NCBI GenBank assembly: GCA_958450325.1
Contig: OY288254.1
Coordinates: 37,649,077-37,713,076 of the forward strand
DNA from: Agrostemma githago
Taxonomy: Eukaryota > Streptophyta > Magnoliopsida > Caryophyllales > Caryophyllaceae
Reading direction: 5' to 3'
DNA length: 64,000 bases
The notes below the pieces were generated by a model. That model searched no databases and had not been told where the DNA came from. It was given only the letters and a program-made list of their open reading frames with translations. Made by a program: the position numbers and the translations under genes. This document shows, in pieces, positions 45,897 through 57,800 of this stretch (positions are counted from its first letter, which is position 1; every line of letters begins with the position of its first letter).

Positions 45897-45924
45897 CCGT
45901 GCAACGCACGGGCATCCATCTAGT
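45897..45924 (+). mobile_element. Helitron 3' terminus (plus orientation)
   Basis: CCGTGCAACGCACGG forms a 6-bp hairpin (45897-45911), followed by eight bases, then CTAG and a T (45920-45924). A short hairpin close to CTRR-T is the standard Helitron 3' end. The body should lie to the left, but the LTR of F starts 58 bases away, so the rest is displaced or lost. Confidence 0.5.
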
Positions 45925-46153
45925 TATAGTTTAAAACATGCGCAAATTGAACGGTGACATTCAACACGTCGTGACAAAGGCAATGACTAAATAGTGAAAA
46001 GTTTAGATCAATCCAAACCGAAATCAACGGACGAAAAATAAGTATTTAAAAAAAGTTACAAATTTTCTTGATTGAGAATGACTTGTACATGAAAAAGTAA
46101 AACTATAGTAAGAAATGACAAAAGATAAGATTTACGCGAATATACAAATATGA

Positions 46154-46690
46154 TTACAAGTACTTGAAAACTTCTTGATACACCACATTAGTAGTATTGT
46201 CAAAAGTGCGATTATTGCTATTAAAAATAAGGATTTTCAATCCACTCTTGTTGGTGACCCTCAATAAAGCAACGTATAATTGACCATGTGTGAACACGGG
46301 CTTGGGGAGGTAAAGATCAACACGGGCAACTATCGCCGAGTAAACCGAACAGGGAATTTGCTCGAGTTAGATGGCGAAAGAGTCAAACGCGGGATATAAA
46401 CTATATCACCTGCATGGCTACTCGTTAGCACCTTACACTGAATGACTCGTTTCGCTAGGTTAGTCACAACTAAGCGCGTACCATTACACAACCCACTAAA
46501 TTGATCAATATTTCGGATAAGCATGACCATAGCACCAACTTTCAGTCGTAACTCATGGTTAGGAACTCCGGAGCACTTAATTTTATTCAGGAATTCGGTG
46601 GAGTGCATATTAGGCCGGTCAGAAACTATCTCGTCCATACATACCTCATCGAAGCTTAGATATATATTTCTTCTTTACCGTTAAGAAGAG
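46154..46690 (-). pseudogene. Helitron-type PIF1-like helicase, C-terminal fragment
   Basis: The fragment reads YLSFDEV, then VGAMVMLIRNIDQFSGLCNG, GTRLVVTNL and GDIVYIPRLTLSPS, the closing part of Helitron Rep-helicase proteins. A frameshift near 46325 separates this from THGQLYVALLRVTNKSGLKI and a stop at 46154. The helicase unwinds DNA during rolling-circle transposition; here only about 170 residues remain, with no Rep domain nearby. Confidence 0.75.
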
Positions 46691-46705
46691 ATAATACGTA
46701 CTCTC

Positions 46706-46798
46706 TCTCATCCATACAATTCCTTACATAGCGCACCATTTCTCCTCACAAAAAATGGGCTTCACGTAAAGAATTGAATGGGTAGGTGGGACTAGTCG
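46706..46798 (+). mobile_element. Degenerate Stowaway-like MITE
   Basis: CTCTCTCATCCATACAATTC at the left and GTAAAGAATTGAATGGGTAG at the right are inverted copies with mismatches; the CTCCCTCCGTCC-type end is recognisable. No coding sequence. Confidence 0.45.
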
Positions 46799-46909
46799 TT
46801 CATCAATTTAAAAAATTCATGGGTAACTTTTTTTGAACTAAATATTTGAGAAGGGTGATTTATAGAAATTTGTACAACCTTGTAAAAAATGTGCATGAAA
46901 TAGCAATTA

Positions 46910-47031
46910 GGCCCTGTTCTTTTGGACTGAAGTATGTTGAGCTGAACTGAAATGAAGTACTGAGAAAAATGTGCCTTCTGGGGATGATCTAAATAGAAAT
47001 GAGCTCAAAAAAAGTTGAAAAGAACAAGGCC
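46910..47031 (+). mobile_element. PIF/Harbinger-like (Tourist) MITE
   Basis: It is 122 bp with terminal inverted repeats GGCCCTGTTCTTTT and AAAAGAACAAGGCC, one mismatch. It is flanked by TTA on both sides (46907-46909 and 47032-47034), the 3-bp target duplication of PIF/Harbinger elements. Confidence 0.75.
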
Positions 47032-47140
47032 TTACTCCCTGAATCGCAAAGAGATAATGTTCCCATTTGGTTATTATATTCCTCAAAAATGAATATAAGT
47101 GGGAACATCATAATGGGATAAAGAGAATGTATTTTAGACA

Positions 47141-48564
47141 TCAATAGGGGAAAGTCGTATCCCTATTCAAAGATACCATAAGGCCCACTAACTAATGTAG
47201 ATAGTGAAGTAAGGGTCGAACCACCAGGAGACGGGACTCAATTACTTGTTCTCAGGTCTAGACTTAAGACTACAGGTCACTGGTTTCTTGTTTGTTTGGT
47301 GAACTGAGAGCTAAATACTAAACGATGAATCAATAAGAAAAAAGGTCTGGGGTCTCAGGTTCACTAAGAATATTACTCGAGCCAAGGAATTAACTAACAT
47401 AGTCAATAATCAAACTATCTAAGATGTAGGTTCGGTCGGTACTCTACAAACTTTAGAACTAAACTTAACCTGCGGTCGCTAGAATTAAGCTAGGCTACCA
47501 AACTATCGTGCCCTAATTAGTCCTTAACCCGGTAGGTGAAAAACCCTAATTGTGATACTAATCAATCAATCCTGGCCAGTAATCAATTAGTCAGAGTTAA
47601 AACGATATTCGATCCATAGTCAATGCGATTAGAAACGAGTCAATTAACAATAACCCTCATAATAAATATAGATCCCCCTAAAACCCTAGATAAAAATTAG
47701 CCACTCATACTAGAAATAATAAAACTAACAATGGATGAATTGCAATCAAACATGATGAAAGCGATACGAATTACTACGAAGAACGAGGATGAATCTATGC
47801 TAATAAACGATAAGTGATCTAAACTGTGAGAACGGTAATTACTAGCAATAACTAAAAACATAAATTAAGACGAGTAATAAAGAATAAGAATAAAACTCAA
47901 ATTAAAACTGAAATTGAAATTATGATTACCGAAGAATTCGAGACTAGAAATTGTGCGCAAATATCGAAAGTGAAGGAACGTAAGACTAGCTATTATGTTT
48001 TCTAGAGGATTTTCTAAGTAACCGTCAAACTGGATGAATGAAAAGTGTTGTTATAAGAATCAGAAAACTGATTAAAACTCTATCATTTGGGCTCAAGCTG
48101 GCCCAAGTCTTCATTAAAATTACAAACTGATGCGCGGCCCAATCGAGTCCACCTGATGGTGACTCGATCTAGTGGATCACTAAAGGTCTCTTACTCGTCC
48201 GTTATGAGCCCAAAAGAGAGGAGTCAGCCTAAATCTTCATAGTATCCTAGTTGGTTGCTTATGCAGGGCACTCGATCGAGAGCACTAGCGTGACTCGATC
48301 GAGTGACGCTGCTAAAACTCGGTAATTAGTTTCTTTTTGTAGCATGGCTTCTCGATTCCTTCCTCGACTCCCGTTCTCGTCTTGGCCACTCATGTTATTT
48401 TTCCCTAAATGCATCTGAAAGTGTACCTAACCTACAAGATAGCGCAAGAATCGGCAATATCAACTTTCTAATAAAAATCGACACTGAATGTATAAATTAG
48501 GAAGGAGAAAGCTCTAAAATGGTCGTCGGGGGACGATAAAATAAGATATAAAATGTGTTCATCA
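47141..48564 (-). repeat. 3' LTR of element G (D-like Athila relative)
   Basis: On the minus strand it starts TGATGAACAC, like D, directly after GGTTTGGGGGAG. Near its end GTGGTTCGACCCTTACTT and GATACGACTTT match the end of the D LTR. The last bases (CTATTGA) are changed, so the low boundary is approximate. It contains ACTCGATCGAGT-type palindromes (48140-48310) where D has AACCGGTCGGTT units. Confidence 0.7.
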
Positions 48565-49161
48565 AACTCCCCCAAACCGAACATTTGCTTGTCCTCAAGC
48601 AAACGACACTAATAAATACAAACGAGGACAAATGATGTGAAACACGACTCAAAGACGAATTACAATCATTCTTCTAAATCGACTCAAACTGACGAGAAAA
48701 CATGTAATGTTCAAGAATACAACGAGATCAATAATTATGCCATAATCAAACAATTGCCTGCCAAAGTTTCAATCTTGCGAGACCAATGATGTCGGACTTC
48801 CTTACGGTTGTCGCTCGATACTCATAAGAACGGGTAAGTATATATGATCACTCGACTTATGAAATATGTATGCAACCGAATATGAAATCAATCTCCCCAA
48901 TAGAATACGTGTTCCACCAATCGAGACCGTAGTAAATGCCAAGGACTTAAAAGGGGTGGCTAATATGTGCGGGAATAAAATGAATTGTGCTTAAAGCACG
49001 TATGGAAATGTGTCGCTAAAACCAGTAGTTGCAGCTACACAACAAAAACCATCCATCAAAAACCTCATTTATGAACTCCGGCCACCAACTAGAAATAAAA
49101 CTCAAAAGAGCATAAGAGGTAATTTTGTCATCCTCATAATAATGATCAACTTCTAGCTATA
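48565..49161 (-). other. Element G polypurine tract and 3' UTR remnant
   Basis: GGTTTGGGGGAGTT (48565-48578 on the minus strand) is the polypurine tract, preceded by GCTTGAGGACAAGCAAA, as in D. The rest resembles the D 3' UTR, with no gene, and ends abruptly against R1 copy 2. Confidence 0.65.
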
Positions 49162-50400
49162 GCGTCTCGACCATTTCTCGAAGTGTAAACACTACTAAAA
49201 ACAGAGGAAATTGTGGTGGACATATTGTGTCGGATTAATTTTTCGACGCAAGTATTTGGGTTGCATCGCATTGGCTCGGATAATCCGACGCTAGTAAATT
49301 GTGTCGGAGTAACCAACTCTATCCGACACCATGGAACATGCGCCAACAATTTCATGTTGGCGCCACTATGTGAACGAGTTGTGGCGGATTAGCCGACGCA
49401 AATCCGACCCAATACAAAGGTTTTGCGTCGGCTAATCCGACGCAATTTCGTGGAGTCAACGCACCATTGACGCGGCCAGTCAACGAGTCAAAGCATATTG
49501 CGTCGGATTAGCCGACGCAAAAATGAAATCTGCGTAGCTAATCTGTCGCAACGTTTTCTAAATAAAAAAAAAAAAGACGCGACATCTCATTTCAGACGCA
49601 TACTCACCAACAACCCCAACGTTCCCCCTCCCCAGGCGATTTCGACGAGGCGACGGCAATCTCACAATCCAACCCCAAAAACCGGCGACTGGCGTCATTA
49701 CTGGCCAAAGATCGACCTCACCGGCGACCCTCACCCCAGCGACTAAAACCAAGCCCTGAAATCCGACGCCGAAACCCTAACCCAGCCCCAAACTCCCTCC
49801 AACTCCCTTTTCTGGCGACCCACCAACGTCTATCAGGTATGATTTTCGTCCTTCTTTTCGGTTTGTGTTCTTCCCTTCACCCTAGCTTTGTGTTGTTGGT
49901 ATGGATTGAGTTTTACTAGTTGTGTTAGATTTGAGGATAATTGTGTTGGATTTGAGTTAGAATTGTTAGAATTAAGTTGTTAATTATGTTTGATTTTGTT
50001 TGGTTAATTATGTTGGATTATTAGAATTGTTAATTGTTAGTTAATTGTTGGCTAATTGTTGGATTTTCTTGGTTAATTGTTAGAATTGTGTTGGATTGAT
50101 GTTGTTAGAATTGTGTATTGTTGGTTAATTACGTTTAATTAAGGTAGTAGTGGAGTATTAGTGGGAGTTTGGTTTATTAGTGGAGTATTTGGAGTAGTAG
50201 TGAATTATTTGGTGGAGTATTAATGGAGTATTAATGGATATTTGGAGTAGTAGTGGAGTATTTGGTGAAGTGTTTGGAGTATTAGTGGAGTAATGAGGAT
50301 AATATTTTGAGTATTATAGTAGTTGATATTTGGTATACTATAATGGAGTATTAGTAGTAGTAGTAGTAGAAGTAGAAGATTAGTAGTAGAAGTATAAAAT

Positions 50401-50433
<33 letters not shown>

Positions 50434-51076
50434 ATTAGTAGTATTAGTAAATTAGTAGTAGATTAGTAGTATTAGTAGTAGATTACTAGTATTAGTATAT
50501 TAGTAGTAGTAGTAGTAGTAGTAGTGAAGTCTACTACTAATACTACTAATCTACTACTAATACTACGTACTACTAATCTACTAATACTACTACTACTAAT
50601 ACTAATCTACTACTATTAATATACTACTACTAATTTTCTACTTCTACTACTGCTAATCTACTATTACTACTAATTTTTTACTTCTACTACTACTACTACT
50701 ACTAATCTTCTACTACTACTACTACTATTACTACTACTAATCTACTAATAATAGACTACTACTAATCTACTAATACTACTACTACTAATACTAATCTACT
50801 ACTATTAATATAGTACTACTACTAATTTTCTACTTCTACTACTGCTAATCTACTATTACTACTAATTTTCTACTTCTACTACTACTACTACTACTAATCT
50901 TCTACTACTACTACTATTACTACTACTAATCTACTACTACTATTACACCGATGCGGATAATGATAGTGACGATAATTAGAGTGTCTATAGTTCTTTGTAT
51001 TTTATTCAGTACAAGTTGTAATTTATTTATTGTCATTTGAGACTATTTTGTTAATCAATGAAATTCCTAGATTACT
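49162..51076 (+). mobile_element. R1 copy 2: CACTA-like terminal segment
   Basis: It is colinear with copy 1 (11210-12910), from GCGTCTCGACC to CCTAGATTAC. CACTACTAAAAAC is at 49190 and the subterminal boxes at 49205-49520. The AGT/ACT array (50348-50943) is about 190 bp longer because a block near 50740-50930 repeats the preceding one. The copy is broken by the LTR of E at 51077; copy 1 continues past this point without a break. Confidence 0.55.
50348..50943 (+). repeat. AGT/ACT trinucleotide inverted array, copy 2
   Basis: An AGT-rich half (to about 50527) is followed by an ACT-rich half. Within the second half a segment of about 180 bp is tandemly duplicated compared with copy 1. Confidence 0.85.
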
Positions 51077-51461
51077 GTAGACACCCGCATTTTGACTGCC
51101 ATGTGTCTATGGTAGTCTCCGAAAAACACCCGATGATGATTGGACGTCAACGTGACTTAGTATACTCGGATTTGGGCTCGGAATTCATGATATCCGACAT
51201 GGACTTTTTAGCGGAGTAAAATCTCACAAAACAGACCTCAAATTCAGGCCCAGTGGGTCGTTCCGAGTCAAATGAGACTAATTTGGGCCAAAACCGACAC
51301 CAAAAATAATTCCCGTCTTTTGGCGACCGGGTCAAAACCCGGTCAAAGACGAAACCGTCTCATAAGTCAGCCAAGTTCAGATTAGGCGCACAAAATAAAT
51401 TCAAAAAATGATCACAACAAACAAAGTCAAACATTTCCCCTTTTATCTCGATTTGTTTGAT

Positions 51462-51572
51462 CCACTAGATCGAGTGGATTGACCCACTCGGTCGAGTGGA
51501 GCGCCTTAAACTGGATAAGGCCCATTTGCATAGGCACTCGATCGAGTGCACTAGGGCCACTCGATCGAGTGC
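51462..51572 (+). repeat. ACTCGATCGAGT array upstream of the E promoter
   Basis: Four units: CCACTAGATCGAGTGG (51462), CCACTCGGTCGAGTGG (51484), GCACTCGATCGAGTGC (51534) and CCACTCGATCGAGTGC (51557). The last ends 22 bases before TATAAATA. Confidence 0.9.
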
Positions 51573-51578
51573 CCTTAT

Positions 51579-51611
51579 GTCGTGGGGTAATGCCTATAAA
51601 TACCCCACGAC
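51579..51611 (+). promoter_or_regulatory. E promoter: TATA box inside an 11-bp perfect inverted repeat
   Basis: GTCGTGGGGTA (51579-51589) and TACCCCACGAC (51601-51611) are exact inverted repeats, with TATAAATA at 51595-51602 across the loop and right arm. C and F have shorter inverted repeats (GGGGTATTT / AAATACCCC) at the same place. Confidence 0.7.
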
Positions 51612-52479
51612 ATCCCCTCATTTCACAACTTTTTCTTAAGCCATTTCAGTCATACTTTGCCCTACTTTCACCCTACATTCTACACTACAAACCCAAGCCA
51701 AAAACACACCATTTCCGAGCCTCCTTGACCCTCGGAAACCGACACATACACACAAGCATCCATACACACCCTAACTCGCGTACATCCTCGATACTCCCAA
51801 GCTTTGTCGCTATTCACGAGTCCATTTCCGAGGTCTATACTAGCATGTATGTTGAGGGTGTCCTAAACCCCGCTTTAATCTCTTTTGTCTCGTTTTATTT
51901 CCGTTTAATTCATCATATTTTTGTATTGTAATCATGATCGTCACAACACTAACACTAACATTTCTATACTTTTATATTTTTGTTTTATATCGTTTTATCG
52001 TCGTTATATTAATAATACCGTGTATATATAAAACTAGTATCAAATTTCGGTCTAGAATCCGTTTGACTACGATGTTTGCCTAAGATCCGTTTAATCCCTT
52101 TACGAGCAACGACGGAGGTGGAGCCCCGCCCCAATGTACTCAAGGGCGTAACGCGGTCGCAAACGGTCGTAGTTGAACGAATTTCATTCCATTTCCATAA
52201 TTGGTACGAAACCCGTTGACACGAATACCGACATCACATAACCCGAAAGGGTTAGTTCCGATGTCGTGACGTAGAGGGATACATTTCGTCACCAATTCAA
52301 AATTTCCTAATCTAACGTAAAACATTTTCATAAAATCCCGATGACGGTATTATAATCGCTCATATACGATTATAATACCGGAGGTCGCATTAAGTACGAA
52401 TCACGTAATATTCGTACTTGGTTAGGCCGACTATCGATTTTAAGTCAAAAAACAAGGCGAGTTACCTCTCGTACAGGGG

Positions 52480-52589
52480 GCACTCGATCGAGTGCCATAG
52501 GCCACTCGATCAAGTAGCACCCCAAAAAGTGGTCAGTAGCCACGCTAATGACACACTCGACCGAGTCAGTCAATGACTCGATCAAGTGG
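52480..52589 (+). repeat. Second ACTCGATCGAGT cluster in the E LTR
   Basis: Four units (CACTCGATCGAGTG, CACTCGATCAAGTA, CACTCGACCGAGTC, GACTCGATCAAGTG) lie about 0.9 kb downstream of the TATA box. C (14281-14395) and F (44449-44556) have clusters at the equivalent position. Confidence 0.85.
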
Positions 52590-53557
52590 GTCTCATAACA
52601 CGCAAACCCGAGGGCTTGGACACATATTTCAAGCCCCGTCCTTTATCGACTTTAGACCATCATCCGACCATCCTATTTTTCAAAACTTACACATCACGAC
52701 ACGTAGAACGACTTTGACCACTTTGACGTGATAAGTCGGGACAAGACTACGGGATGTGAGAATGGGCTAGTAATACGCCGCAGTCTCATATTTCCGTCCT
52801 TCGTTTAATACGTAACATAATACGTATTTAAGCGAGGTTAGTCCATCTACATATTTCGCGGTCTAGCTTTCATACGGGTCCGTTCTACCTTTATTTTTTG
52901 TTATTTTCGTTTATGTTGTATTGTGAATTCCGGGTTGTATTTCCGCCCGTGTAGCTTGTACGCTTTTTATTTCCTTTCGAGCTTCATTTATTTTACTGGC
53001 TTTTACGCTTTATAAATGAACCTCGCATGCTAAACCACTTTGACCCTAATTAGATGCATTAAATGACGTAGTTAACGCAAAATTCGCATGCTTAGTCAAA
53101 ACGCTGTTTGCATATCATTTAATTATTTTACTAGCGCGCGTATCACGAACACGAACGATGTCTTAGTAGAGGCCGCCATGTGCGGGCGGGGTTGGGTGTC
53201 CTTAGTGGGCTTCCCAACACGTACCCTCACCCCTTACTCAGAACCTTTGGTTTCCGGATATCCGAAACCCTTGGCGCACGAGAGTCATTCTTTACACGAT
53301 TACCGGTATAGATGGTATCGGTATCGCAATGCAAAGGGACGAGCCCCATAAACTCTGAAATCGGAGTGGGCTTACTTTGTGTAAAGCCCATGACGACATA
53401 GAGTGGGCTCGTATGGTTCCGAATAACCACAAAATTCGGTGGCGACTCCATTTTGACTTAAATTTCGAACCCGAGAACAATCTTACCACGAGATTCATTC
53501 CCCTACCCAAAACCGCGCTTCGCCGCGTCGGGGTGGACCTACGTCATGTCCACAATT

Positions 53558-53575
53558 TGGCGACTCTGCTGGGGA
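53558..53575 (+). promoter_or_regulatory. Primer binding site of E (tRNA-Arg type)
   Basis: TGGCGACTCTGCTGGGGA lies three bases after the LTR. It is the site expected for a plant tRNA-Arg primer, as reported for Ogre elements. Confidence 0.85.
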
Positions 53576-54800
53576 TACCTGATGTACCACATGTCATCGG
53601 GGTTCCTAGGGTGAGACTCGAAGAGAAATCGTTCGTAGATTAGTGTGCGCGCATCAGTTTAATGATTCATGCATAACCCAAATTTGCCCGGGCCGGTTAC
53701 TTGTGACCGACGTCCCACTATACCGCGGTGCATTCCTACATGGGTGCGCTAAAAACATCGATGGTGGAACTCGTCTCGGTTTTGCGGCATGTCCTAACCA
53801 ACTCGGCTTAGGGAGTCCGTCCATCACATGAGAAAGCCATCGTTGTTGGTATAGACCCTATTTTGACCGACCGAGACTTAGTGTAAAGCATACATAAGCG
53901 TCGTTATAATGCTAGTTTGACTACGTGCTACTTGGTTTCCGTGTCAATTTTCAAAAAAATCGTCATTTCAAAATTGCATCTTTCCAAAAATACCCACCTT
54001 TTCGAAAAACCCGAAATACTGTCCATTTCGGGACCCGTCATTCTAAAACACCCAATTTTGAAAAACCCGAAATGCTGCCCATTTCGGGACTCACCTTTTC
54101 AAAATATCCGATTTTCAAAACTCGGAATGCTGCCGAAATTTAGGATCAAAGATTTGACTCAAAATAACCTTTTCTATAGTCGGCATGCTACCCGTTTTAG
54201 TTCTCGAATTTTCACCACCACCTTGATTTTCGGAATTTTCCTTTTCAAAATTCTAATCTCGGTTTTCGAAATTCCGTTTTCAGTTTTCAAAACTCTCGGA
54301 AATTCGTTCATTTTTGCATTCAAACCTCAACTTTCAACTTTCTTAAAATAAACCTTCCTTATCATAGGACCTACCGTCTATCCGTGTGTCGGGTCTTTGC
54401 ATAGTACGTAGAGGGTTTATAGCGTCGAAACTCCGTCGATCTTATATCACGAGTTTCCCCCCTTTCCCGAGTCCGCCTTATCTGTCAAGGCACGACCAAC
54501 CCGCGTAGGGCATACCCCTACAAAGGAAAGTCCGTCCATACACTCGAGTCAAAAGTCTGGGGAGTAATCTCACGTGGACCTTCCTTCGAACAGGACTAGG
54601 CCCACAAAGCCAAAATCCTAAGGAAGTCATACCACCCACGAGTCATCCGTCTAGATGTCTTTCTCGAGTCTTTTCCACTCAGTCCTTTCTTTTTGGGTCG
54701 CTCGGGATGTACTGTTTCCTTTGATTCCAAGACTGGGTTCGGTTTCTGATTACGTGGTGTTCTTACAGACAGGCCACCATCAACCAGACACACTCGCAGG
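53576..54800 (+). other. Element E 5' leader
   Basis: No supportable ORF. Repeated AAAACCCGAAATGCTGCCCAT-like phrases occur at about 54010-54200. TTCTTACAGACAGGCCACC at 54761-54779, shared with F, may be a splice acceptor. Confidence 0.55.
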
Positions 54801-57800
54801 ATGGAAACTGCCTTAGCTGAACTGAAAACCTCTGTTGATGCCATGATCGAAAAGCAGGCCGACATCGATGCCCAACTGAATGAAATGAGGGCTGGGCAAG
54901 TTGCTATCGTCACCCGATTGGCTTCGGTGGAGCACAGGACTCCTACTACCGGAACTACCGGACCTTTAGCTGAACTGGTTAGCTCGGTCCGCCGACTGGA
55001 AGAACAAGTTCATTTAACTGGGAGTAACAACATTCACCGGGAAAACAGTCGGGAGTATAACCCGCTAAGTGACAAGCTGCCTGCAAACCTGAACCTCACC
55101 GGTTTGCCTATGTTCGAAGGGACTGAAGACCCGTTACTACATGTACGGGCCTTCAAGGAGTTCATGGCCATCAAAGGGGTGGACTCCACCATGTTTAAGA
55201 ACCTCTTTGCTGCGTCTCTTGAAAAGCACCCTCGGGCCTGGTACTACAGGCTAGACCCGAAGAAATACCCTACATGGGATGATGTGGCCACCGAGTTCGC
55301 TCGGAACTATGCTGACAACACCGAGATCCAAACCACAATGAGATCTCTGGAAGTTATGGCCCAGGAGCCAAAAGAAGGTTTTACCAAATACCTTCAACGA
55401 TGGAGGGCCGAGAGCGTGAAACTGGTCGATAAGCCCAGTGAGAAAACTTTAGTGGAGGCCTTTGTTAAGAACCTCCTCCAATCCTACCGGGTTCACCTCC
55501 GATATGCTGTCATACCCAACTTCACCACCCTCACTGAAATGGGTATGAGGATCGAAGATGACTTGAGACTGGAAGGCCTCACTAAGGCCGCTGCTAAGGG
55601 TTACCAAGGGGCTTCTTCCTCCACAACCAAGCCTCAAGCTGCAACCCGCAGCATATTCGACGCGGTTAATCTACTAGATGCCCCGTCCAAGAGGAACACC
55701 CCACCTCGGGTTTTCACTGATATAGGCACGACCTATACTTATGCCTTACAAAGGCTGTCCTCAAAAGGCCTAATCCAACCGATAGGCCCAACTCCTGAAG
55801 TTCTGGTCGAGCGACGCTCCAAGAACTACAATGCTCAAGCCTATTGCCAATACCACCGAGGCAATGGGCATGACACCGAGAAGTGCTGGAAGCTGAAGCA
55901 CTTGATCCAAGACCTGATCGAAAGCGGTAAAATCCCGCTACCTGGAGATAAGCCTAGCAACAAGGAGAACCCTTTCAGCTCCCACGCCATCTTTACCGGG
56001 GAGGTGATTGACTGTTCTCACCTTATTTCTCCACTTATCCCGCAAGTGAACGGGATCTGGTTCGATGACGAAGATGATGTCTATCTCGCAAAAGGGGAAG
56101 TTGTCCCCATCACCGCCGAGGAGATTCGAAAGACTAAATCTCGAGTCTTAACCAGTAACCACCTTGGTCGTCCCTATCAAGCCACTAGCTCTAGGGACAC
56201 CCCTATCCCGACAACCGTCATTACGGAAGTCGCCCCTGAAGAGCCAACTGCTGAAACGGCTCTTGTGAAACAATTGAAGAAGACCCGAGTTGACCTCACT
56301 ATATGGCAACTCCTGGTTAGCTCTCAAGAACATCGAGAAGCACTTACAAAGGCTCTCGATCAAATTAAGGTCGACTCTTTGGTTACCCCTGCTGAAATGG
56401 TAGCCACGGTCTTGCCCCACCTAAAAGGCAAGGCTAAGGAAGAAGGACCGGTAATCACTTTCTCCGAAGCCGACCTACCACCATTTGGGGCCACCCATAA
56501 TCTGGCCCTCTACATCACGGTGGTCTGCCGAGGAAAATACCTTCCCATGACCCTAGTTGATGACGGGTCTGCTGTGAACGTCCTTCCTCTAAGGACCGCA
56601 AAAGCCCTCGGCATTACCGAGGCTGACTATGTTCCGACTGCTCAGACCATCCAAGCTTTCGATGGGAGCCCGAAGTCGGTAGCTGGGGCCGTGAAACTGA
56701 CCATCATCACTGGCCCGATAGAGAAGGAGCTCGAGTTTCAGGTGATCGATGTCACCTCATCGTTCAACTTGCTCCTGGGTAGGCCTTGGATCCACGCGGT
56801 CAAGGCGTTGTCCTCCACCCTTCACCGAAAGATCAAGATGCCTCTGCTTAACGATGTCATCACTTTAGAGGCAACACCGATGACTGTGGCTAGCTGTAAC
56901 GCCACGGGACGCACGGACCTCTGGGGGTTCGATTTTGTGGGGATGATCGAGGAAGAGTACCTCTTTAGGCCTTACTTCACTACGAGTATCGACATGATGC
57001 TCCAAAACCTAGGGTACTTTCCGGGGGCTACCTCTCGACCCGATCTTCCAGCTAAGAAGATCATCGAGGTTCTCAAAGACGAAGAATCTCACTTTGGTCT
57101 TGGTTATGACATCACCCCCGACAATGTTGTCCGAGCAGGGATCGAAAAGGCCTGCAACATCCTTAAGGGTATCTACTTGAGCCCTTATAGCCCACGGTTG
57201 GCTGACTACTTTGTCACACCGGTGTTTGGGGCTATCCAGGTTGGTCTATACCAACCCAATGCTATGCAGCTCGGGACCCACTTGGCCCGGGACTGCAACT
57301 ACATTCCGGATGATGTGTTCGCCCTCATCCAGTCCAATGGAGCTGAAGATGCTGAGCCCACACTAGGGCTACTATTTGGGGAAGACACCGTAGCCCCGAC
57401 TCCAAAGGAAGACCTGGTCAACCTGATCCTCCGCAGCAACAGGTTTGACCCGACCAAGCTGATCTCAGATGTTGGTTCCGAGACGGGAAACAGGGCCTGG
57501 AGGAAGACTGTCAAGTGGACTGATAGCCAGGGAAGGATCTACAAGCTGGTCACCGGAGAGGGAGACATGCCTGAGTCTGAGTCCGAGTCCGAGTCTGAGT
57601 CGGAGTCTGAGTCAGAGTCTGAGGTCGAGTCTAGGGAAGTCGGTGCTAGAGTCACTCCTGTTACCCCTCTCCCTTTTATTATTCCTGATGCTGGCACTTC
57701 GGGGTCTGTCCCGAGTGCCCTACCTATCCCGCCACTGACCAATGATCAGATGGCTGCTCTCTTTGAGCTGTTTTCCAAATTTTCAATCAATAATAACAAC

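Larger units (their letters stand above)
51077..53554 (+). repeat. 5' LTR of element E
   Basis: The LTR is 2478 bp, from TGTAGACACCCGC to TGTCCACA. The left end is exact from comparison with R1 copy 1 and the right end from the primer site. ACTCGATCGAGT units lie upstream of the TATA box (51462-51572) and a second cluster at 52480-52589. The final 300 bases are well conserved with C and F. Confidence 0.92.

Noticed and set aside
47032..47130. Possible Stowaway MITE starting TTACTCCCTGAATC
   Set aside because: The inverted arms match only around GTTCCCA / TGGGAAC, and the right end lacks the expected terminus.
53088..53831. Several ORFs of 60-90 codons in the end of the E LTR and leader
   Set aside because: They overlap conserved LTR DNA in different frames and are not conserved as protein in C or F.
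57539..57742. Minus-strand Ser-Asp repeat ORF in E
   Set aside because: It is the reverse reading of the Ser-Glu codon repeat of gag-pol.
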